DNA of 64,000 bases from Sphingobacterium lumbrici (lineage in GTDB: Bacteria > Bacteroidota > Bacteroidia > Sphingobacteriales > Sphingobacteriaceae). Below the pieces are notes generated by a model. The model made no database searches. It was not told where the DNA came from and worked only from the letters and a program-made list of their open reading frames with translations. The position numbers and the translations under genes are program-made. Below are positions 7,824 through 17,114 of the stretch, piece by piece. The stretch spans positions 496,001 through 560,000 of the forward strand of contig NZ_SRZY01000011.1 in NCBI RefSeq assembly GCF_006476045.1, written 5' to 3'. Position 1 is the stretch's first letter. The number at the start of each line of letters is the position of its first letter.

Positions 7824-9143
7824 ATGGAACTTTTGGATCGTTTTAAGGATTACTGTGTTGAGAATGAATTGTTTGCTACTAGTGACAAGCTTTTGCTTGC
7901 AGTAAGTGGAGGACGTGATTCCATGCTGATGGCGACCCTGTTTTTGAAAGCGCAGATAAATATTGAAATTGCGCACTGTAATTTTGGTCTTCGCGGACAG
8001 GAATCAGATGGTGATGAAGCCTTGGTGCGGGACTTCGCACAACGGCATAAGGTGCCTTTTCATGTAAAGCATTTTGATACGGTTTCCTATGCCGAAATGC
8101 ATAAGATATCCATTCAAATGGCGGCACGCGATCTACGGTACGCTTGGTTTGAGGACCTTTCGCGAGAATTGAGTTGCAGGTATATAGCGATTGCACAGCA
8201 TAAAAATGATCATATCGAAACGGTACTGTTGAATCTGACACGTGGAACTGGACTTCAGGGACTTCAGGGAATCAAATCAAAACGTGATAATATTATTCGT
8301 CCGCTTTTGTTTTTGACGGCTGCAGAAGTAACTAGCGCCGTCGAAGAGCTAAAGGTGCCTTTTCGGGACGATTCTTCTAATTTTTCTACTAAATATGCCC
8401 GGAATAAGATTCGCTTAGATATCATACCTCAATTCGAATCTTTAAATACTGATTTTATTGATACGATGGATAAAAATATACAACGTTTTCAAGAAAATTA
8501 TGTGTTACTCCAAAGTTTTATTGATCCGTTGCGCAGTCAGTTGTTTGAAACGGATACAGAGGGGCGCTGGAAAATTAAAAAGGAAGATCTGAGTAGGCAA
8601 AATATATCATTGTTATATGCACTTTTTGAACCTTTCGGGTTTTCCAAAAGGACACTTGAGGATTTGATACAAACACTGGAAGCCGAATCTGGCCGTATTT
8701 TCGAATCGAAGGAATATCAGCTATTATTAGACCGGACCTATGTACTTCTCAAAAAGAAAGATAGGTTAGCGACCGAATTGGAAGTTTCGGAAGATGCAAC
8801 GGTCATTAACTGGTTAGATAAAACCTTCGAAATCCTGCTCTCGGAGCACACCGAAATTTGCCCGGATGTTCAAGTGGCGCAAATAGATTATAATAGACTT
8901 ATTTTTCCATTGAAAGTTCGACCTTGGCAAGAAGGGGATGTTTTTTATCCACTGGGAATGCGGGGCAAAAAGAAACTGAGCGATTATTTTGTAGATCGGA
9001 AAATCAGTCTTTTTGATAAAAAGGCTATTCCGATTTGGGTGAATGGAAACGGAGATATTATTTGGATTAGCGGTTATCGCCTAGATGATCGGTATAAGAT
9101 TACAGATAATACACAAAAAGTACTTACCTTAGTTTGTAAATAA
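7824..9143 (+). CDS. tilS: tRNA(Ile)-lysidine synthase
   Basis: The 439-aa enzyme attaches lysine to C34 of the CAU-anticodon tRNA(Ile), which changes decoding from AUG to AUA and is essential. The N-terminal PP-loop ATPase motif SGGRDS is at residues 28-33, followed by HCNFGLRG and the AQHKNDHIETVLLNLTRGTGLQGL signature. A helical middle domain and a C-terminal TilS domain (KVRPWQEGDVFYPLGMRGKKKLSDYFVDRKI) complete it, and the length is normal. It is followed after 5 bp by a membrane protein, so the two are probably cotranscribed. Confidence 0.95.
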   Translation: MELLDRFKDYCVENELFATSDKLLLAVSGGRDSMLMATLFLKAQINIEIAHCNFGLRGQESDGDEALVRDFAQRHKVPFHVKHFDTVSYAEMHKISIQMAARDLRYAWFEDLSRELSCRYIAIAQHKNDHIETVLLNLTRGTGLQGLQGIKSKRDNIIRPLLFLTAAEVTSAVEELKVPFRDDSSNFSTKYARNKIRLDIIPQFESLNTDFIDTMDKNIQRFQENYVLLQSFIDPLRSQLFETDTEGRWKIKKEDLSRQNISLLYALFEPFGFSKRTLEDLIQTLEAESGRIFESKEYQLLLDRTYVLLKKKDRLATELEVSEDATVINWLDKTFEILLSEHTEICPDVQVAQIDYNRLIFPLKVRPWQEGDVFYPLGMRGKKKLSDYFVDRKISLFDKKAIPIWVNGNGDIIWISGYRLDDRYKITDNTQKVLTLVCK

Positions 9144-9148
9144 TAGAT

Positions 9149-9637
9149 ATGGACAAAGAAAATCTTTTTGTCGAAAGACAATATTTGGGAAGAGACAAAA
9201 CATGGATCAGTGTGCGTCTTATTTTGGCATTGTTCTGCTTTATTGCCTACTACCTAAATTTAGATCATTTGGCGTCTAGGCAATTGTTTTTTATTGTGGG
9301 CGGGATTATCATCATCGTCTCTGTCGTCATGATGTATATGCTGTTGTATAAAACCTCGGTTACCCCAAATAATATAACGATCAGTGGACTGTGGTCTACC
9401 AGTCTGGTAAAAATTGATTTATCGTCGATTATCTCTGTTGAGAAGAAACGGTATAGTAGTTTTATATTTAATAATCCGGTGTACAATTTACATACTAAAG
9501 GTAAAATTCGCTTTTATGCCGGTGGAAAAGATGCTGTATGGCTGAAGGACCGTGATGGACTGGTTTATATTATAGGTACTCAGAAGGCAGAAGAATTGGC
9601 AAATGCGATTCATACGGCAAAGCGTGCAGCATCTTAA
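9149..9637 (+). CDS. Small membrane protein with PH-like C-terminal domain
   Basis: The 162-aa protein has two adjacent transmembrane helices (about residues 22-38 and 45-68) joined by a short turn. A cytoplasmic beta-rich domain follows (SVTPNNITISGLWSTSLVKIDLSSIISVEKKRYSSF) and ends in a helix. That arrangement matches the bacterial PH-like (STM3941-type) proteins, whose function is unknown. It starts 5 bp after tilS and probably shares its transcript. No catalytic motif is visible. Confidence 0.65.
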   Translation: MDKENLFVERQYLGRDKTWISVRLILALFCFIAYYLNLDHLASRQLFFIVGGIIIIVSVVMMYMLLYKTSVTPNNITISGLWSTSLVKIDLSSIISVEKKRYSSFIFNNPVYNLHTKGKIRFYAGGKDAVWLKDRDGLVYIIGTQKAEELANAIHTAKRAAS

Positions 9638-9724
9638 AAAATGTTAAGGATATTGACTCTGACATTTTTTTGACGCTTTCGTTTTTTAAAATTTTTATAT
9701 TTACGCTAATTGAATGAAGGTATC

Positions 9725-9758
9725 TACTGCTGGAAGCAGGCTCCGGTCAGCTGCAGTA
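9725..9758 (+). other. Structured leader hairpin before the DUF4834-recF group
   Basis: The 5' and 3' ends TACTGC (9725-9730) and GCAGTA (9753-9758) pair perfectly, enclosing a GC-rich interior with further short complementary pieces (GCTGG / CCGGTcAGC). It is the only GC-rich structured patch in the 168-bp gap, about 48 bp before the ATG at 9806. It does not end in a U-tract, so it is not a standard terminator. I do not recognise it as a named riboswitch. Confidence 0.4.
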
Positions 9759-9805
9759 CAACAAAATAATAGGTGCCCTTAATTAGAAAATAGAGAACAT
9801 AAGAG

Positions 9806-10123
9806 ATGACATTTTTATATTTTATTTTATTCACCATACTATTTTATTACGTTTTTAAGTTTTCGATGCGTTTGATCATGCCTTTCGCTATGCGTAAACT
9901 GGCGGAGCGTATGATGAAAAAAGCACAACAATCACAGCAATACACACATGGAGGGCAGAACCCTTTTGGACATTCGAATCCTTTTGGTGGTTATCAAGAT
10001 CAATCGCAATCCCGTAAACCGGATAATAAAGTACATGTAGATTATGTTCCGCCGAAAGAGGAACCTAAAAAAAATGGAGCTGCAACAGCCGGAGAGTTTG
10101 TCGATTTCGAAGAAATTAAATAG
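9806..10123 (+). CDS. DUF4834 family protein
   Basis: The 105-aa protein has one N-terminal transmembrane helix (FLYFILFTILFYYVFKFSMRLI). A basic helix (MRKLAERMMKKAQQ) and a disordered Gly/Asn/Gln-rich stretch follow (about residues 47-66). It ends in the conserved GEFVDFEEIK tail. This order is characteristic of DUF4834, a Bacteroidota family of unknown function. In this window it lies just before recF (25 bp gap), and that association suggests co-expression rather than a shared pathway. Confidence 0.8.
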   Translation: MTFLYFILFTILFYYVFKFSMRLIMPFAMRKLAERMMKKAQQSQQYTHGGQNPFGHSNPFGGYQDQSQSRKPDNKVHVDYVPPKEEPKKNGAATAGEFVDFEEIK

Positions 10124-10148
10124 TACTTTTGGCTTTTTCCCTGTTACT

Positions 10149-11252
10149 ATGTGGCTAAAGCAATTATCCGTTTTAAATTTTAAGAATTATACAGAATCGA
10201 CATTAGATTTTCTGCCTGAAGTAAATGCTTTTGCGGGGCAGAATGGGGCGGGTAAGACTAACCTATTGGATGCGATTCATTATTTATCTCTCTGTAAATC
10301 CTATTTTAACCCTATTGATTCACAACACATCAAAAAGGGAGAAGACTGGTTCATGGTGCAGGGCGAATTTGATACAGATGATCGCTTAGACAGTATATCC
10401 TGTAGTCTCAAGCGTAACCAAAAAAAGCAATTTAAGCGTAATAAAAAAGATTACCCACGGTTGGCAGACCATATCGGGCAGTTCCCCTCCGTGATGATTT
10501 CTCCGAATGATAGTATCATTATTACCGAGGGAAGTGAAGAGCGTCGTAAATTCATCGATAATGTAATTTCGCAAACGGACAACAGGTATTTAGATACGCT
10601 TATCACTTATAACAGGATATTACTTCAACGCAATGCTGTACTGAAAAATATTAAGGAAAGAGGTGTTTTTGACCTTGGTCTTATGGAGGTCTTGAATGTT
10701 CAGCTGGTAGATGTAGGCGAAATTATTTACGAGCGTCGCAAGCGATTTATGGCTTCATTTTTACCCGAATTTCAACGTCATTACAGCTTTTTGTCGGAGG
10801 GAGTAGAGGCGGTATCTCTTGAATACGAATCTCAATTGCATCAGAACGAGTTTCTCGCTCTTCTGAATCAAACTCTAGAAAAGGATCGGATATTAGAGCG
10901 TACTACTCAAGGTATCCATAAGGATGATCTGTCGTTTACGATTCATGGAGATATGCCGCTGAAAAAATTTGGGTCTCAAGGACAACAGAAGTCGTTTTTG
11001 ATCGCGTTAAAATTAGCGCAATATAGCTTTCTGCAACGTGAAAAAAAGTATAAGCCTCTTCTGTTACTGGACGATATCTTCGATAAACTGGACGAAAAAC
11101 GAACCAAGAAATTGATGCAGATGGTGTCTGAGGATGAATTTGGACAAATTTTTATTACGGATACCGATGCATTCCGGCTTGAGAAGATTTTTGAGGATAT
11201 TGCCCAACCTATACGTATCTTTGCTATACAAGGAGGGACGGTAGATGTATAA
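10149..11252 (+). CDS. recF: DNA replication and repair protein RecF
   Basis: The 367-aa SMC-like ATPase helps load RecA at single-strand gaps. The Walker A motif GQNGAGKT is at residues 30-37, the signature region is KKFGSQGQQKSFLIALKLAQ, and the Walker B segment is LLLLDDIFDKLD followed by the D-loop. The N-terminus MWLKQLSVLNFKNY is typical, so ATG 10149 is chosen over the upstream in-frame extension at 10044, which overlaps the DUF4834 gene. The stop overlaps the start of the DUF721 gene by 8 bp, showing a tight operon. Confidence 0.93.
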   Translation: MWLKQLSVLNFKNYTESTLDFLPEVNAFAGQNGAGKTNLLDAIHYLSLCKSYFNPIDSQHIKKGEDWFMVQGEFDTDDRLDSISCSLKRNQKKQFKRNKKDYPRLADHIGQFPSVMISPNDSIIITEGSEERRKFIDNVISQTDNRYLDTLITYNRILLQRNAVLKNIKERGVFDLGLMEVLNVQLVDVGEIIYERRKRFMASFLPEFQRHYSFLSEGVEAVSLEYESQLHQNEFLALLNQTLEKDRILERTTQGIHKDDLSFTIHGDMPLKKFGSQGQQKSFLIALKLAQYSFLQREKKYKPLLLLDDIFDKLDEKRTKKLMQMVSEDEFGQIFITDTDAFRLEKIFEDIAQPIRIFAIQGGTVDV

Positions 11253-11559
11253 GAAGAAACTAGAGGAAATTCATACCCGGGATGATATCAGTATGAAACA
11301 AGCCGTTGAAAAATGGCTTGAAGTTTTCAAATTGCGTAAAAAATTTGATGAATCTTCCATCGTTTCGGCTTGGCCCGAGATAATGGGTCCTTCTATAGCC
11401 AACCGTACACAACAGATTTATATTAAGGATAAGAAACTCTTTGTAAAGGTCGAATCTGCGGTGATCAAAAATGAACTGGCCTTAATGAGGAGGCAGATAA
11501 TAGGTCGCGTAAACGAACATGTAGGACAGGTCATTATTGAAGAGCTGGTTATTCTGTAA
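11245..11559 (+). CDS. DUF721 family protein (DciA-like)
   Basis: The 104-aa protein has the DUF721 layout: an N-terminal helix (SMKQAVEKWLEVFKLRKKFDESSIVSAWPEIMGPSIANRT), a short beta pair (IYIKDKKLFVKVESAVIKNEL) and a final helix. In other bacteria DciA members of this family load the replicative helicase DnaB. That role is plausible here but not proven. It overlaps recF by 8 bp, matching the replication and repair setting. Confidence 0.8.
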   Translation: MYKKKLEEIHTRDDISMKQAVEKWLEVFKLRKKFDESSIVSAWPEIMGPSIANRTQQIYIKDKKLFVKVESAVIKNELALMRRQIIGRVNEHVGQVIIEELVIL

Positions 11560-11575
11560 CTCTCGGTTGGTAAGT

Positions 11576-12196
11576 TTACAAGTAAAGTTCTAAATCGCCT
11601 TTTCCGTCCCGGATTACTTCAAATTCTCCATTGGTTAGGTCAACAACGGTGGAGGCAATATTGTCTCCGTATCCGCCATCAATAACCATGTCGACTTTAT
11701 CTTCATACTTCTCGTAAATCAATTCTGGATCGGTCGAGTATTCTATGATTTCGTCTTCATCGTGAATGGAGGCCGTTACGATGGGATTTCCTAATTCTTT
11801 GACGATTTCTCTCACGATGCTGTTATCCGGAACACGTATACCTACCGTCTTTTTCTTTGAACTCAATAATTTGGGTACCTGATTACTTGCATTAAAGATA
11901 AAGGTAAAAGGTCCCGGTAATGCCTTTTTTAGTACGCGGAATACCGTCGTGTCAAAAGGTTTGGTGTATTGGGATATGTCCGTCAAATCGTAACAGATAA
12001 AAGACAAGTTAGCCTTATCGGGGCGGAGACCCCGAATGGAACATACACGTTCGATTGCTTTTTGATTCGTGATATCACATCCAATACCATATACCGTATC
12101 AGTAGGATAAATTATCACACCGCCTTTCTTCAAAATATCTACCGCTTGTTGGATAGCTTTTGGATTCGGATTGTCTTCGTATATCTTAATTAACAT
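11576..12196 (-). CDS. Sua5/YrdC/YciO family protein, YciO type
   Basis: The 206-aa protein has the YrdC fold: GGVIIYPTDTVYGIGCD (nucleotide/threonine site), PGPFTFIF, KKTVGIRVPD and the C-terminal GGYGDNIASTVVDL. The family makes threonylcarbamoyl-AMP for the t6A tRNA modification. However, the local order (VCSIRGLRPDKANLSFICYDLTDISQY, KKTVGIRVP) is closer to the YciO branch than to TsaC, so the exact role is uncertain. It converges with the recF group, with a 16-bp gap and no obvious terminator. Confidence 0.8.
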   Translation of the reverse strand: MLIKIYEDNPNPKAIQQAVDILKKGGVIIYPTDTVYGIGCDITNQKAIERVCSIRGLRPDKANLSFICYDLTDISQYTKPFDTTVFRVLKKALPGPFTFIFNASNQVPKLLSSKKKTVGIRVPDNSIVREIVKELGNPIVTASIHDEDEIIEYSTDPELIYEKYEDKVDMVIDGGYGDNIASTVVDLTNGEFEVIRDGKGDLELYL

Positions 12197-12340
12197 TTTA
12201 TAAAATCAAAAGTAATAATTCAAAAATCAAAAGTAATAAGGTTAGAAAGCTAAAAAGCTAAAAAACCAGCCATTAACCATCGCCACTTCCAATCACTATT
12301 CATCAGTCCCTAATATCTAACCCCTAGTCTCTAACTCCGG
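12197..12340 (-). repeat. Copy B of the dispersed non-coding repeat
   Basis: Bases 12268-12294 are the exact reverse complement of 4025-4051. On the minus strand the copy continues with TAGCTTTTTAGCTTTCTAACC and two ATTACTTTTGATTT blocks, as in copy A. It is the spacer between the YciO-type gene and the asnS terminator. No gene or promoter is evident. Confidence 0.75.
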
Positions 12341-12356
12341 CACCTCACTATACAAT

Positions 12357-12392
12357 AAAACCGTCAAAAGTATAATTTGTTTTGACGGTTTT
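12357..12392. terminator. Bidirectional terminator after asnS
   Basis: The 13-bp perfect stem AAAACCGTCAAAA / TTTTGACGGTTTT has a 10-nt loop and is flanked by A and T tracts. It follows the asnS stop on the minus strand. Confidence 0.85.
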
Positions 12393-12415
12393 TAAGACCT
12401 TTGTATAGGTACTGA

Positions 12416-13861
12416 TTAAAATTCAGCGTTGTTAGGTGTACGTGGAAAAGGAATTACATCTCTAATGTTGGTCATACCTGTTACAAAGAGTACCAATCTT
12501 TCGAAACCAAGTCCAAATCCCGCATGAGGAGCAGTACCAAATCGTCTTGTATCCAAAAACCAATCCATCTCTTCGGCAGGAATGCCTACTTCTTCCATGC
12601 GCGCTAATAATTTATCAAGATTTTCTTCCCGTTGTGAACCACCAACCATTTCTCCAATGCCTGGGAACAGGATGTCCATAGCACGTACAGTATGACGCCC
12701 CTGTGCATCCGGTTCATTTTGTTTCATATAGAAAGACTTGATTTCTCGCGGATAATCGATCAGGATTACCGGTTTTTTGAAATGTTTTTCAACGAGATAG
12801 CGTTCGTGTTCTGATTGCAAATCGGCTCCCCATTCATCAATCAGATATTTAAATTGTTTTTTCTGATTGGGTTTACTGCGCTTTAATATTTCAATAGCAT
12901 CCGTATACGTTACGCGTTCGAAATTATTCGCCAAAACAAAGTTTAGTTTATCTACCAAATTTAATTCAGCACGCTCATTTTGAGGTTTAGATTTCTCTTC
13001 TTCTAATAAGCGACTTTTCAAAAAGTCAATTTCTTCTGCGCAATGATCCAGGGCATATTTAATCACATATTTCAATAGATCTTCTGCCAGATCCATATTG
13101 TCTTCCAACTCGTAGAAAGCCATCTCGGGTTCGATCATCCAAAACTCAGCCAGGTGACGCGTTGTGTTGGAATTTTCTGCACGGAAAGTCGGGCCAAATG
13201 TATAAATATTACCCAATGCCATGGCAGCAAGTTCCCCTTCCAGCTGGCCCGATACCGTTAAGTTGGTGGCTTTGCCAAAAAAATCTTCTTTATAGTCTAT
13301 TTGTCCTTGCTCGTTGCGAGGAATACTGTCAAAATCAAAAGTAGTTACTTTGAACATTTCACCTGCACCTTCAGCGTCCGATCCGGTGATAATAGGTGTG
13401 TGCATGTAGACAAAATCTCTTTCATTGAAGAACTGATGAACTGCAAATGCTAATGCATTTCTTACTTTGAAAACTGCATTGAATGTTCCCGTACGAAAAC
13501 GCAAGTGTGCTATTTCGCGCAAGAATTCTAAACTATGCTTTTTGGGTTGTAATGGGAATTTCTCCGGATCAGAATCACCTAAAATTGTTAGTTCTTCTAC
13601 CTTAATTTCAACACGTTGACCTTTACCCAAAGATTCGACCAATGTTCCTTCTACACGTACAGCTGCACCAGTCGTTACCCGTTTTAATAAAGCTTCGTCT
13701 GTGTTCTCAAAATCAACTACTGCTTGGATATTATTTAAAGAAGAACCATCATTAATCGCTATAAATTGATTATTGCGGAAAGTTTTTACCCATCCTTTTA
13801 CAATAACGTGTTTGCCGAATTCCTCGGATTTTAATAGTTCTTTAATACGTGTGTGTTCCAT
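12416..13861 (-). CDS. asnS: Asparaginyl-tRNA synthetase
   Basis: The 481-aa class IIb synthetase charges tRNA(Asn) with asparagine. An N-terminal OB-fold ([25 protein letters not shown]) binds the anticodon, followed by the catalytic domain. Class II motif 2 is [22 protein letters not shown] and motif 3 is [27 protein letters not shown]. The C-terminal residues NNAEF end in the usual way. A -7 element TATTTTTG lies at 13922-13929 on the minus strand. Single transcription unit. Confidence 0.96.
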   Translation of the reverse strand: MEHTRIKELLKSEEFGKHVIVKGWVKTFRNNQFIAINDGSSLNNIQAVVDFENTDEALLKRVTTGAAVRVEGTLVESLGKGQRVEIKVEELTILGDSDPEKFPLQPKKHSLEFLREIAHLRFRTGTFNAVFKVRNALAFAVHQFFNERDFVYMHTPIITGSDAEGAGEMFKVTTFDFDSIPRNEQGQIDYKEDFFGKATNLTVSGQLEGELAAMALGNIYTFGPTFRAENSNTTRHLAEFWMIEPEMAFYELEDNMDLAEDLLKYVIKYALDHCAEEIDFLKSRLLEEEKSKPQNERAELNLVDKLNFVLANNFERVTYTDAIEILKRSKPNQKKQFKYLIDEWGADLQSEHERYLVEKHFKKPVILIDYPREIKSFYMKQNEPDAQGRHTVRAMDILFPGIGEMVGGSQREENLDKLLARMEEVGIPAEEMDWFLDTRRFGTAPHAGFGLGFERLVLFVTGMTNIRDVIPFPRTPNNAEF

Positions 13862-13968
13862 TTTTAGTACTGATATATTTGAATAGATGATACGCTGATA
13901 ACCTATTGCGTTTTAATAAGGCAAAAATAGCGATTTATAGTAAGAAATGAGGGGTGTAAGAACAGAAA

Positions 13969-13993
13969 AAAGCCTCTGATTTTCAGAGGCTTT
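13969..13993. terminator. Terminator after sucC
   Basis: The 10-bp stem AAAGCCTCTG / CAGAGGCTTT has a 5-nt loop; on the minus strand it is followed by a run of six T. It follows the sucC stop. Confidence 0.85.
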
Positions 13994-14015
13994 CTATAAA
14001 CGGATTAAAAAGAAA

Positions 14016-15209
14016 TTATCCTTTTAATACTTTAGTAACTAATTCGGCAGCTTCTTTTAATTGAATAGCAGAATAAACCTGTAATCCTGACTCGTCGATT
14101 AACTTTTTAGCTTCAGCAGCATTTGTACCTTGAAGACGTACAATGATTGGAACAGGAATGTTCCCAATTTCTTGGTACGCATCGATAACACCTTGAGCAA
14201 CACGGTCACAACGAACGATACCACCGAAGATATTGATTAGGATTGCTTTTACGTTAGGATCTTTTAAGATGATGTTAAAGCCGGCTTTTACCGTTTCTGC
14301 ATTTGCTGTACCACCCACATCTAAAAAGTTAGCTGGTTCCCCACCGGCTAATTTGATGATATCCATAGTTGCCATCGCAAGACCGGCACCATTTACCATA
14401 CAGCCAACGTTACCATCTAATTTTACGTAGTTAAGGTTTGATTCTCCTGCTTCTACTTCTGTAGGATCTTCTTCTGTTACATCACGTAATGCTGCGTAAG
14501 CAGCATGGCGGTATAATGCGTTTTCGTCAAAGTTTACCTTTGCGTCAACAGCTAAAATTTTGTCATCAGAAGTTTTTAATACCGGGTTGATTTCAAATAA
14601 AGAAGCGTCAATTGAATCGTACGCTTTATACAAAGCAGCGATGAATTTAACCATCTCTTTGTGTGCAACACCGCTCAAACCTAAATTGAAAGCAATTTTA
14701 CGAGCTTGGAAACCTTGTAGTCCTACTTTAGGGTCAATTTCTTCTTTGAAGATTAAATGAGGGGTAGTTTCTGCTACATGCTCGATATCCATACCACCTT
14801 CCGTAGAATACATGATGATATTGCGGCCTTGAGCGCGGTCTAATAATACAGAAACGTAGAATTCTTTTATTTCATTTTCGCCAGGATAGTATACATCTTG
14901 AGCTACTAAAACTTTACTTACTTTTTTACCTTCTGGTCCAGTTTGAGGAGTTACCAATTGCATCCCGATGATGTCGGTAGAACGTTGCAAAACTTCGTCG
15001 TGGTTTTTCGCCAATTTCACACCACCACCTTTACCACGGCCACCAGCGTGAATTTGAGCTTTTACAACAACCCAATCAGAGTTGAAGTCTTCTTTTAACT
15101 TTTTGGCAGCTTCAACAGCTTGCTCTGGAGTTTCTGCAAGAATTCCTTCTTGAACCCTTACGCCGAAACCTTTAAGTATTTCTTTTGCTTGATATTCGTG
15201 AATGTTCAT
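14016..15209 (-). CDS. sucC: Succinyl-CoA ligase (ADP-forming), beta subunit
   Basis: The 397-aa subunit has the ATP-grasp domain ([21 protein letters not shown]) and the CoA-ligase domain. The C-terminal part [26 protein letters not shown] and [18 protein letters not shown] is diagnostic. It catalyses substrate-level phosphorylation in the TCA cycle together with the alpha subunit SucD. The partner sucD is not next to it. The start is ATG 15209 ([12 protein letters not shown]), rather than an upstream ATG at 15257 whose 16 extra residues do not belong to the family. A weak promoter (TACTTTTA, with CTTG 20 bp further upstream) is on the minus strand near 15227-15234. Confidence 0.95.
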   Translation of the reverse strand: MNIHEYQAKEILKGFGVRVQEGILAETPEQAVEAAKKLKEDFNSDWVVVKAQIHAGGRGKGGGVKLAKNHDEVLQRSTDIIGMQLVTPQTGPEGKKVSKVLVAQDVYYPGENEIKEFYVSVLLDRAQGRNIIMYSTEGGMDIEHVAETTPHLIFKEEIDPKVGLQGFQARKIAFNLGLSGVAHKEMVKFIAALYKAYDSIDASLFEINPVLKTSDDKILAVDAKVNFDENALYRHAAYAALRDVTEEDPTEVEAGESNLNYVKLDGNVGCMVNGAGLAMATMDIIKLAGGEPANFLDVGGTANAETVKAGFNIILKDPNVKAILINIFGGIVRCDRVAQGVIDAYQEIGNIPVPIIVRLQGTNAAEAKKLIDESGLQVYSAIQLKEAAELVTKVLKG

Positions 15210-15358
15210 CGATAAAAAATTTGGTGTAAAAGTAGTGTTTTTATTCGTAAGGGTCAAGGTTTTGTTAGTTAAAAAACTACTTTTTTCATCCTTGCAGATT
15301 GTGTTTTCAATATGGTGAAGAAGGGGCTAAGTTTCATACTTTTTGCTAACTTCGTGTT

Positions 15359-16012
15359 ATGATATTGAAAGCAAGTAATATTTATAAAAGCTATGGTGAA
15401 CTGCCCATTCTGAAAGGAGTCAGTCTGGAAGTGGAGAAAGGTGAGATTGTTTCGATCGTAGGGGCCTCTGGTGCTGGAAAAAGTACATTGTTACACATTG
15501 TCGGAACCTTGGATAAGGCCGATAAAGGGGAGCTTTATATCAATGGTTCTGCAATACATTCTCTCTCCGCTAATGCACTTAGTGCTTTTCGCAATGAACA
15601 TATCGGTTTTGTATTTCAATTTCATCATTTGTTGCCGGAGTTTACAGCGTTGGAAAACGTTTGTATTCCCGCTTATATCAAAGGTCAAACACATACGCAA
15701 AGTGAAAAAAAAGCGATGGAACTATTGGACTTGTTAGGTCTAGCTGAGCGTGCAAAGCATAAGCCTTCCCAGATGTCTGGGGGCGAACAACAACGTGTTT
15801 CGGTGGCTAGAGCGTTGATTAACAATCCGTCCATTATTCTCGCAGACGAACCCTCGGGAAATCTAGATTCTGAAAATGCCTCATCCTTACATAATCTGTT
15901 TTTTCATTTGCGGGATACGATGCATCAAACGTTTATCATCGTGACACATAATGAAGAGTTAGCCGGTATATCAGACCGCACTATTCACATGCGGGATGGA
16001 TTAATTTATTAA
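15359..16012 (+). CDS. lolD: Lipoprotein-type ABC transporter ATPase (LolD family)
   Basis: The 217-aa ATPase has Walker A GASGAGKS (residues 35-42), the Q-loop [16 protein letters not shown], the signature [15 protein letters not shown], Walker B with [12 protein letters not shown], and the switch histidine in IIVTHNEEL. It is the LolD/MacB branch, which powers extraction of lipoproteins from the inner membrane. The permease partner is not adjacent. The -7-like element TAACTTCG (15347-15354, one mismatch) is again 4 nt before the ATG, suggesting a short or absent leader. The next gene begins 3 bp after its stop. Confidence 0.88.
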   Translation: MILKASNIYKSYGELPILKGVSLEVEKGEIVSIVGASGAGKSTLLHIVGTLDKADKGELYINGSAIHSLSANALSAFRNEHIGFVFQFHHLLPEFTALENVCIPAYIKGQTHTQSEKKAMELLDLLGLAERAKHKPSQMSGGEQQRVSVARALINNPSIILADEPSGNLDSENASSLHNLFFHLRDTMHQTFIIVTHNEELAGISDRTIHMRDGLIY

Positions 16013-16015
16013 ATT

Positions 16016-16486
16016 ATGCAAAAGCTATTAATTACGTTCGGTACCCGGCCATTGGCAATCCGTCTGTCGAAGTTAGTGCAACAAAATTATGAGGTGCTTC
16101 TTTCCACTTCGGAGGAGGTGCCTTCGGTATTAAAAGACAAATACCTGACTATTCCGACAGGAACGAATCCAACTTTTTCGCACGAAGTACTCAAGCTTGC
16201 ATTGGATCACAACGTGCAATTCATGCTCCCTTTGGGAGCGACGGAAGTACAAGCTATGGGTGAATCCATACAACTATTTGAAGAGTACGGTATCCGTGTG
16301 ATTTGTCCTGCTAAAAATGAACTTATAGAATTGGATGTATTATTTGATCCAACGAAAGATTTACCTTTAAGTATCGTGTTGGATAGTGTAGATTTAATCT
16401 CAGGTCAATCCGTTACTTGCGCTGTTAATGGCTTGGGTATGGTTTCAGATTCGGGAGAAGATTTTGTTTTAGCAGTTTTGAAGTAA
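16016..16486 (+). CDS. Unknown protein, possible pre-ATP-grasp-like fold
   Basis: The 156-aa protein starts 3 bp after lolD. It begins like a Rossmann-type domain (KLLITFGTRPLAIRLSKLV) and has a central NVQFMLPLGATEVQAMGESIQLFEEYGIRVICPAKNELIELDVLF. That order resembles the pre-ATP-grasp region of carbamoyl-phosphate-synthase-like enzymes, but there is no ATP-grasp domain after it. No signal peptide or membrane segment is visible. I do not recognise a function. Confidence 0.6.
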   Translation: MQKLLITFGTRPLAIRLSKLVQQNYEVLLSTSEEVPSVLKDKYLTIPTGTNPTFSHEVLKLALDHNVQFMLPLGATEVQAMGESIQLFEEYGIRVICPAKNELIELDVLFDPTKDLPLSIVLDSVDLISGQSVTCAVNGLGMVSDSGEDFVLAVLK

Positions 16487-16544
16487 TATGAAATACGCAT
16501 GTTTCCCAAACCGGGCTTGCGAGTTCACAAAGTAATAATGCACA

Positions 16545-17099
16545 ATGAATATTGAAGATATACCTTTAGATAAGGAAGTTTATTTATTTGAGGTCGATGA
16601 TGTCTTATTTGCGAAGTCTGATTACGATTTACAGGTTTACTATCTCTTTGCAAACTTTATGGAGTTTACAACGGGATTTTTATCGGCAAAGGATTTAGTT
16701 GATTTTATGAAGAAAGTTTATGAAAACCAGGGGGAGGAATTTGTTTTTGAGGGGTTGAAAGAAGCGTTCGGAATTGATGAAAAATATAAGGAAAATTTGT
16801 TGCGATTAAACGTTAATGCCCAACTACCACTTAAATTAGTATTATTTAAAGAAGTGGAGGAATTGATCGTTCGACTTTTTACACAAAATAAGCAGGTTGC
16901 TATTTTAACAAAGGGTAATCCGGTCGAACAATTAAATAAGCTAAAGCATATAGATTGGGGAGAGGCAAATCGGTTTAAAAGTTTTCTTAAAGTTTATTTT
17001 GTAGATGAATTAAAGTTTAGATTTTTAGAGCCAATTGATTATATTGCTGAAGATTACGGTGTGAGATCCGTAGATTTATATTGTATTAACGCTGATTAG
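16545..17099 (+). CDS. Degenerate HAD-like protein
   Basis: The 184-aa protein resembles a HAD phosphatase. Motif I reads LFEVDDVLF, so the nucleophile aspartate of the DxD signature is replaced by E16 while D18 remains. Motif II is VAILTKGN. The normal motif IV (GDxxxD) is missing because the protein ends at CINAD. It also lacks a signal or membrane segment. A catalytically active phosphatase is unlikely; binding or a regulatory function is possible. It follows the unknown protein by 58 bp and precedes the S41 lipoprotein by 15 bp, suggesting one transcript. Confidence 0.65.
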   Translation: MNIEDIPLDKEVYLFEVDDVLFAKSDYDLQVYYLFANFMEFTTGFLSAKDLVDFMKKVYENQGEEFVFEGLKEAFGIDEKYKENLLRLNVNAQLPLKLVLFKEVEELIVRLFTQNKQVAILTKGNPVEQLNKLKHIDWGEANRFKSFLKVYFVDELKFRFLEPIDYIAEDYGVRSVDLYCINAD

Positions 17100-17114
17100 T
17101 CTTAAACAGGTGTC

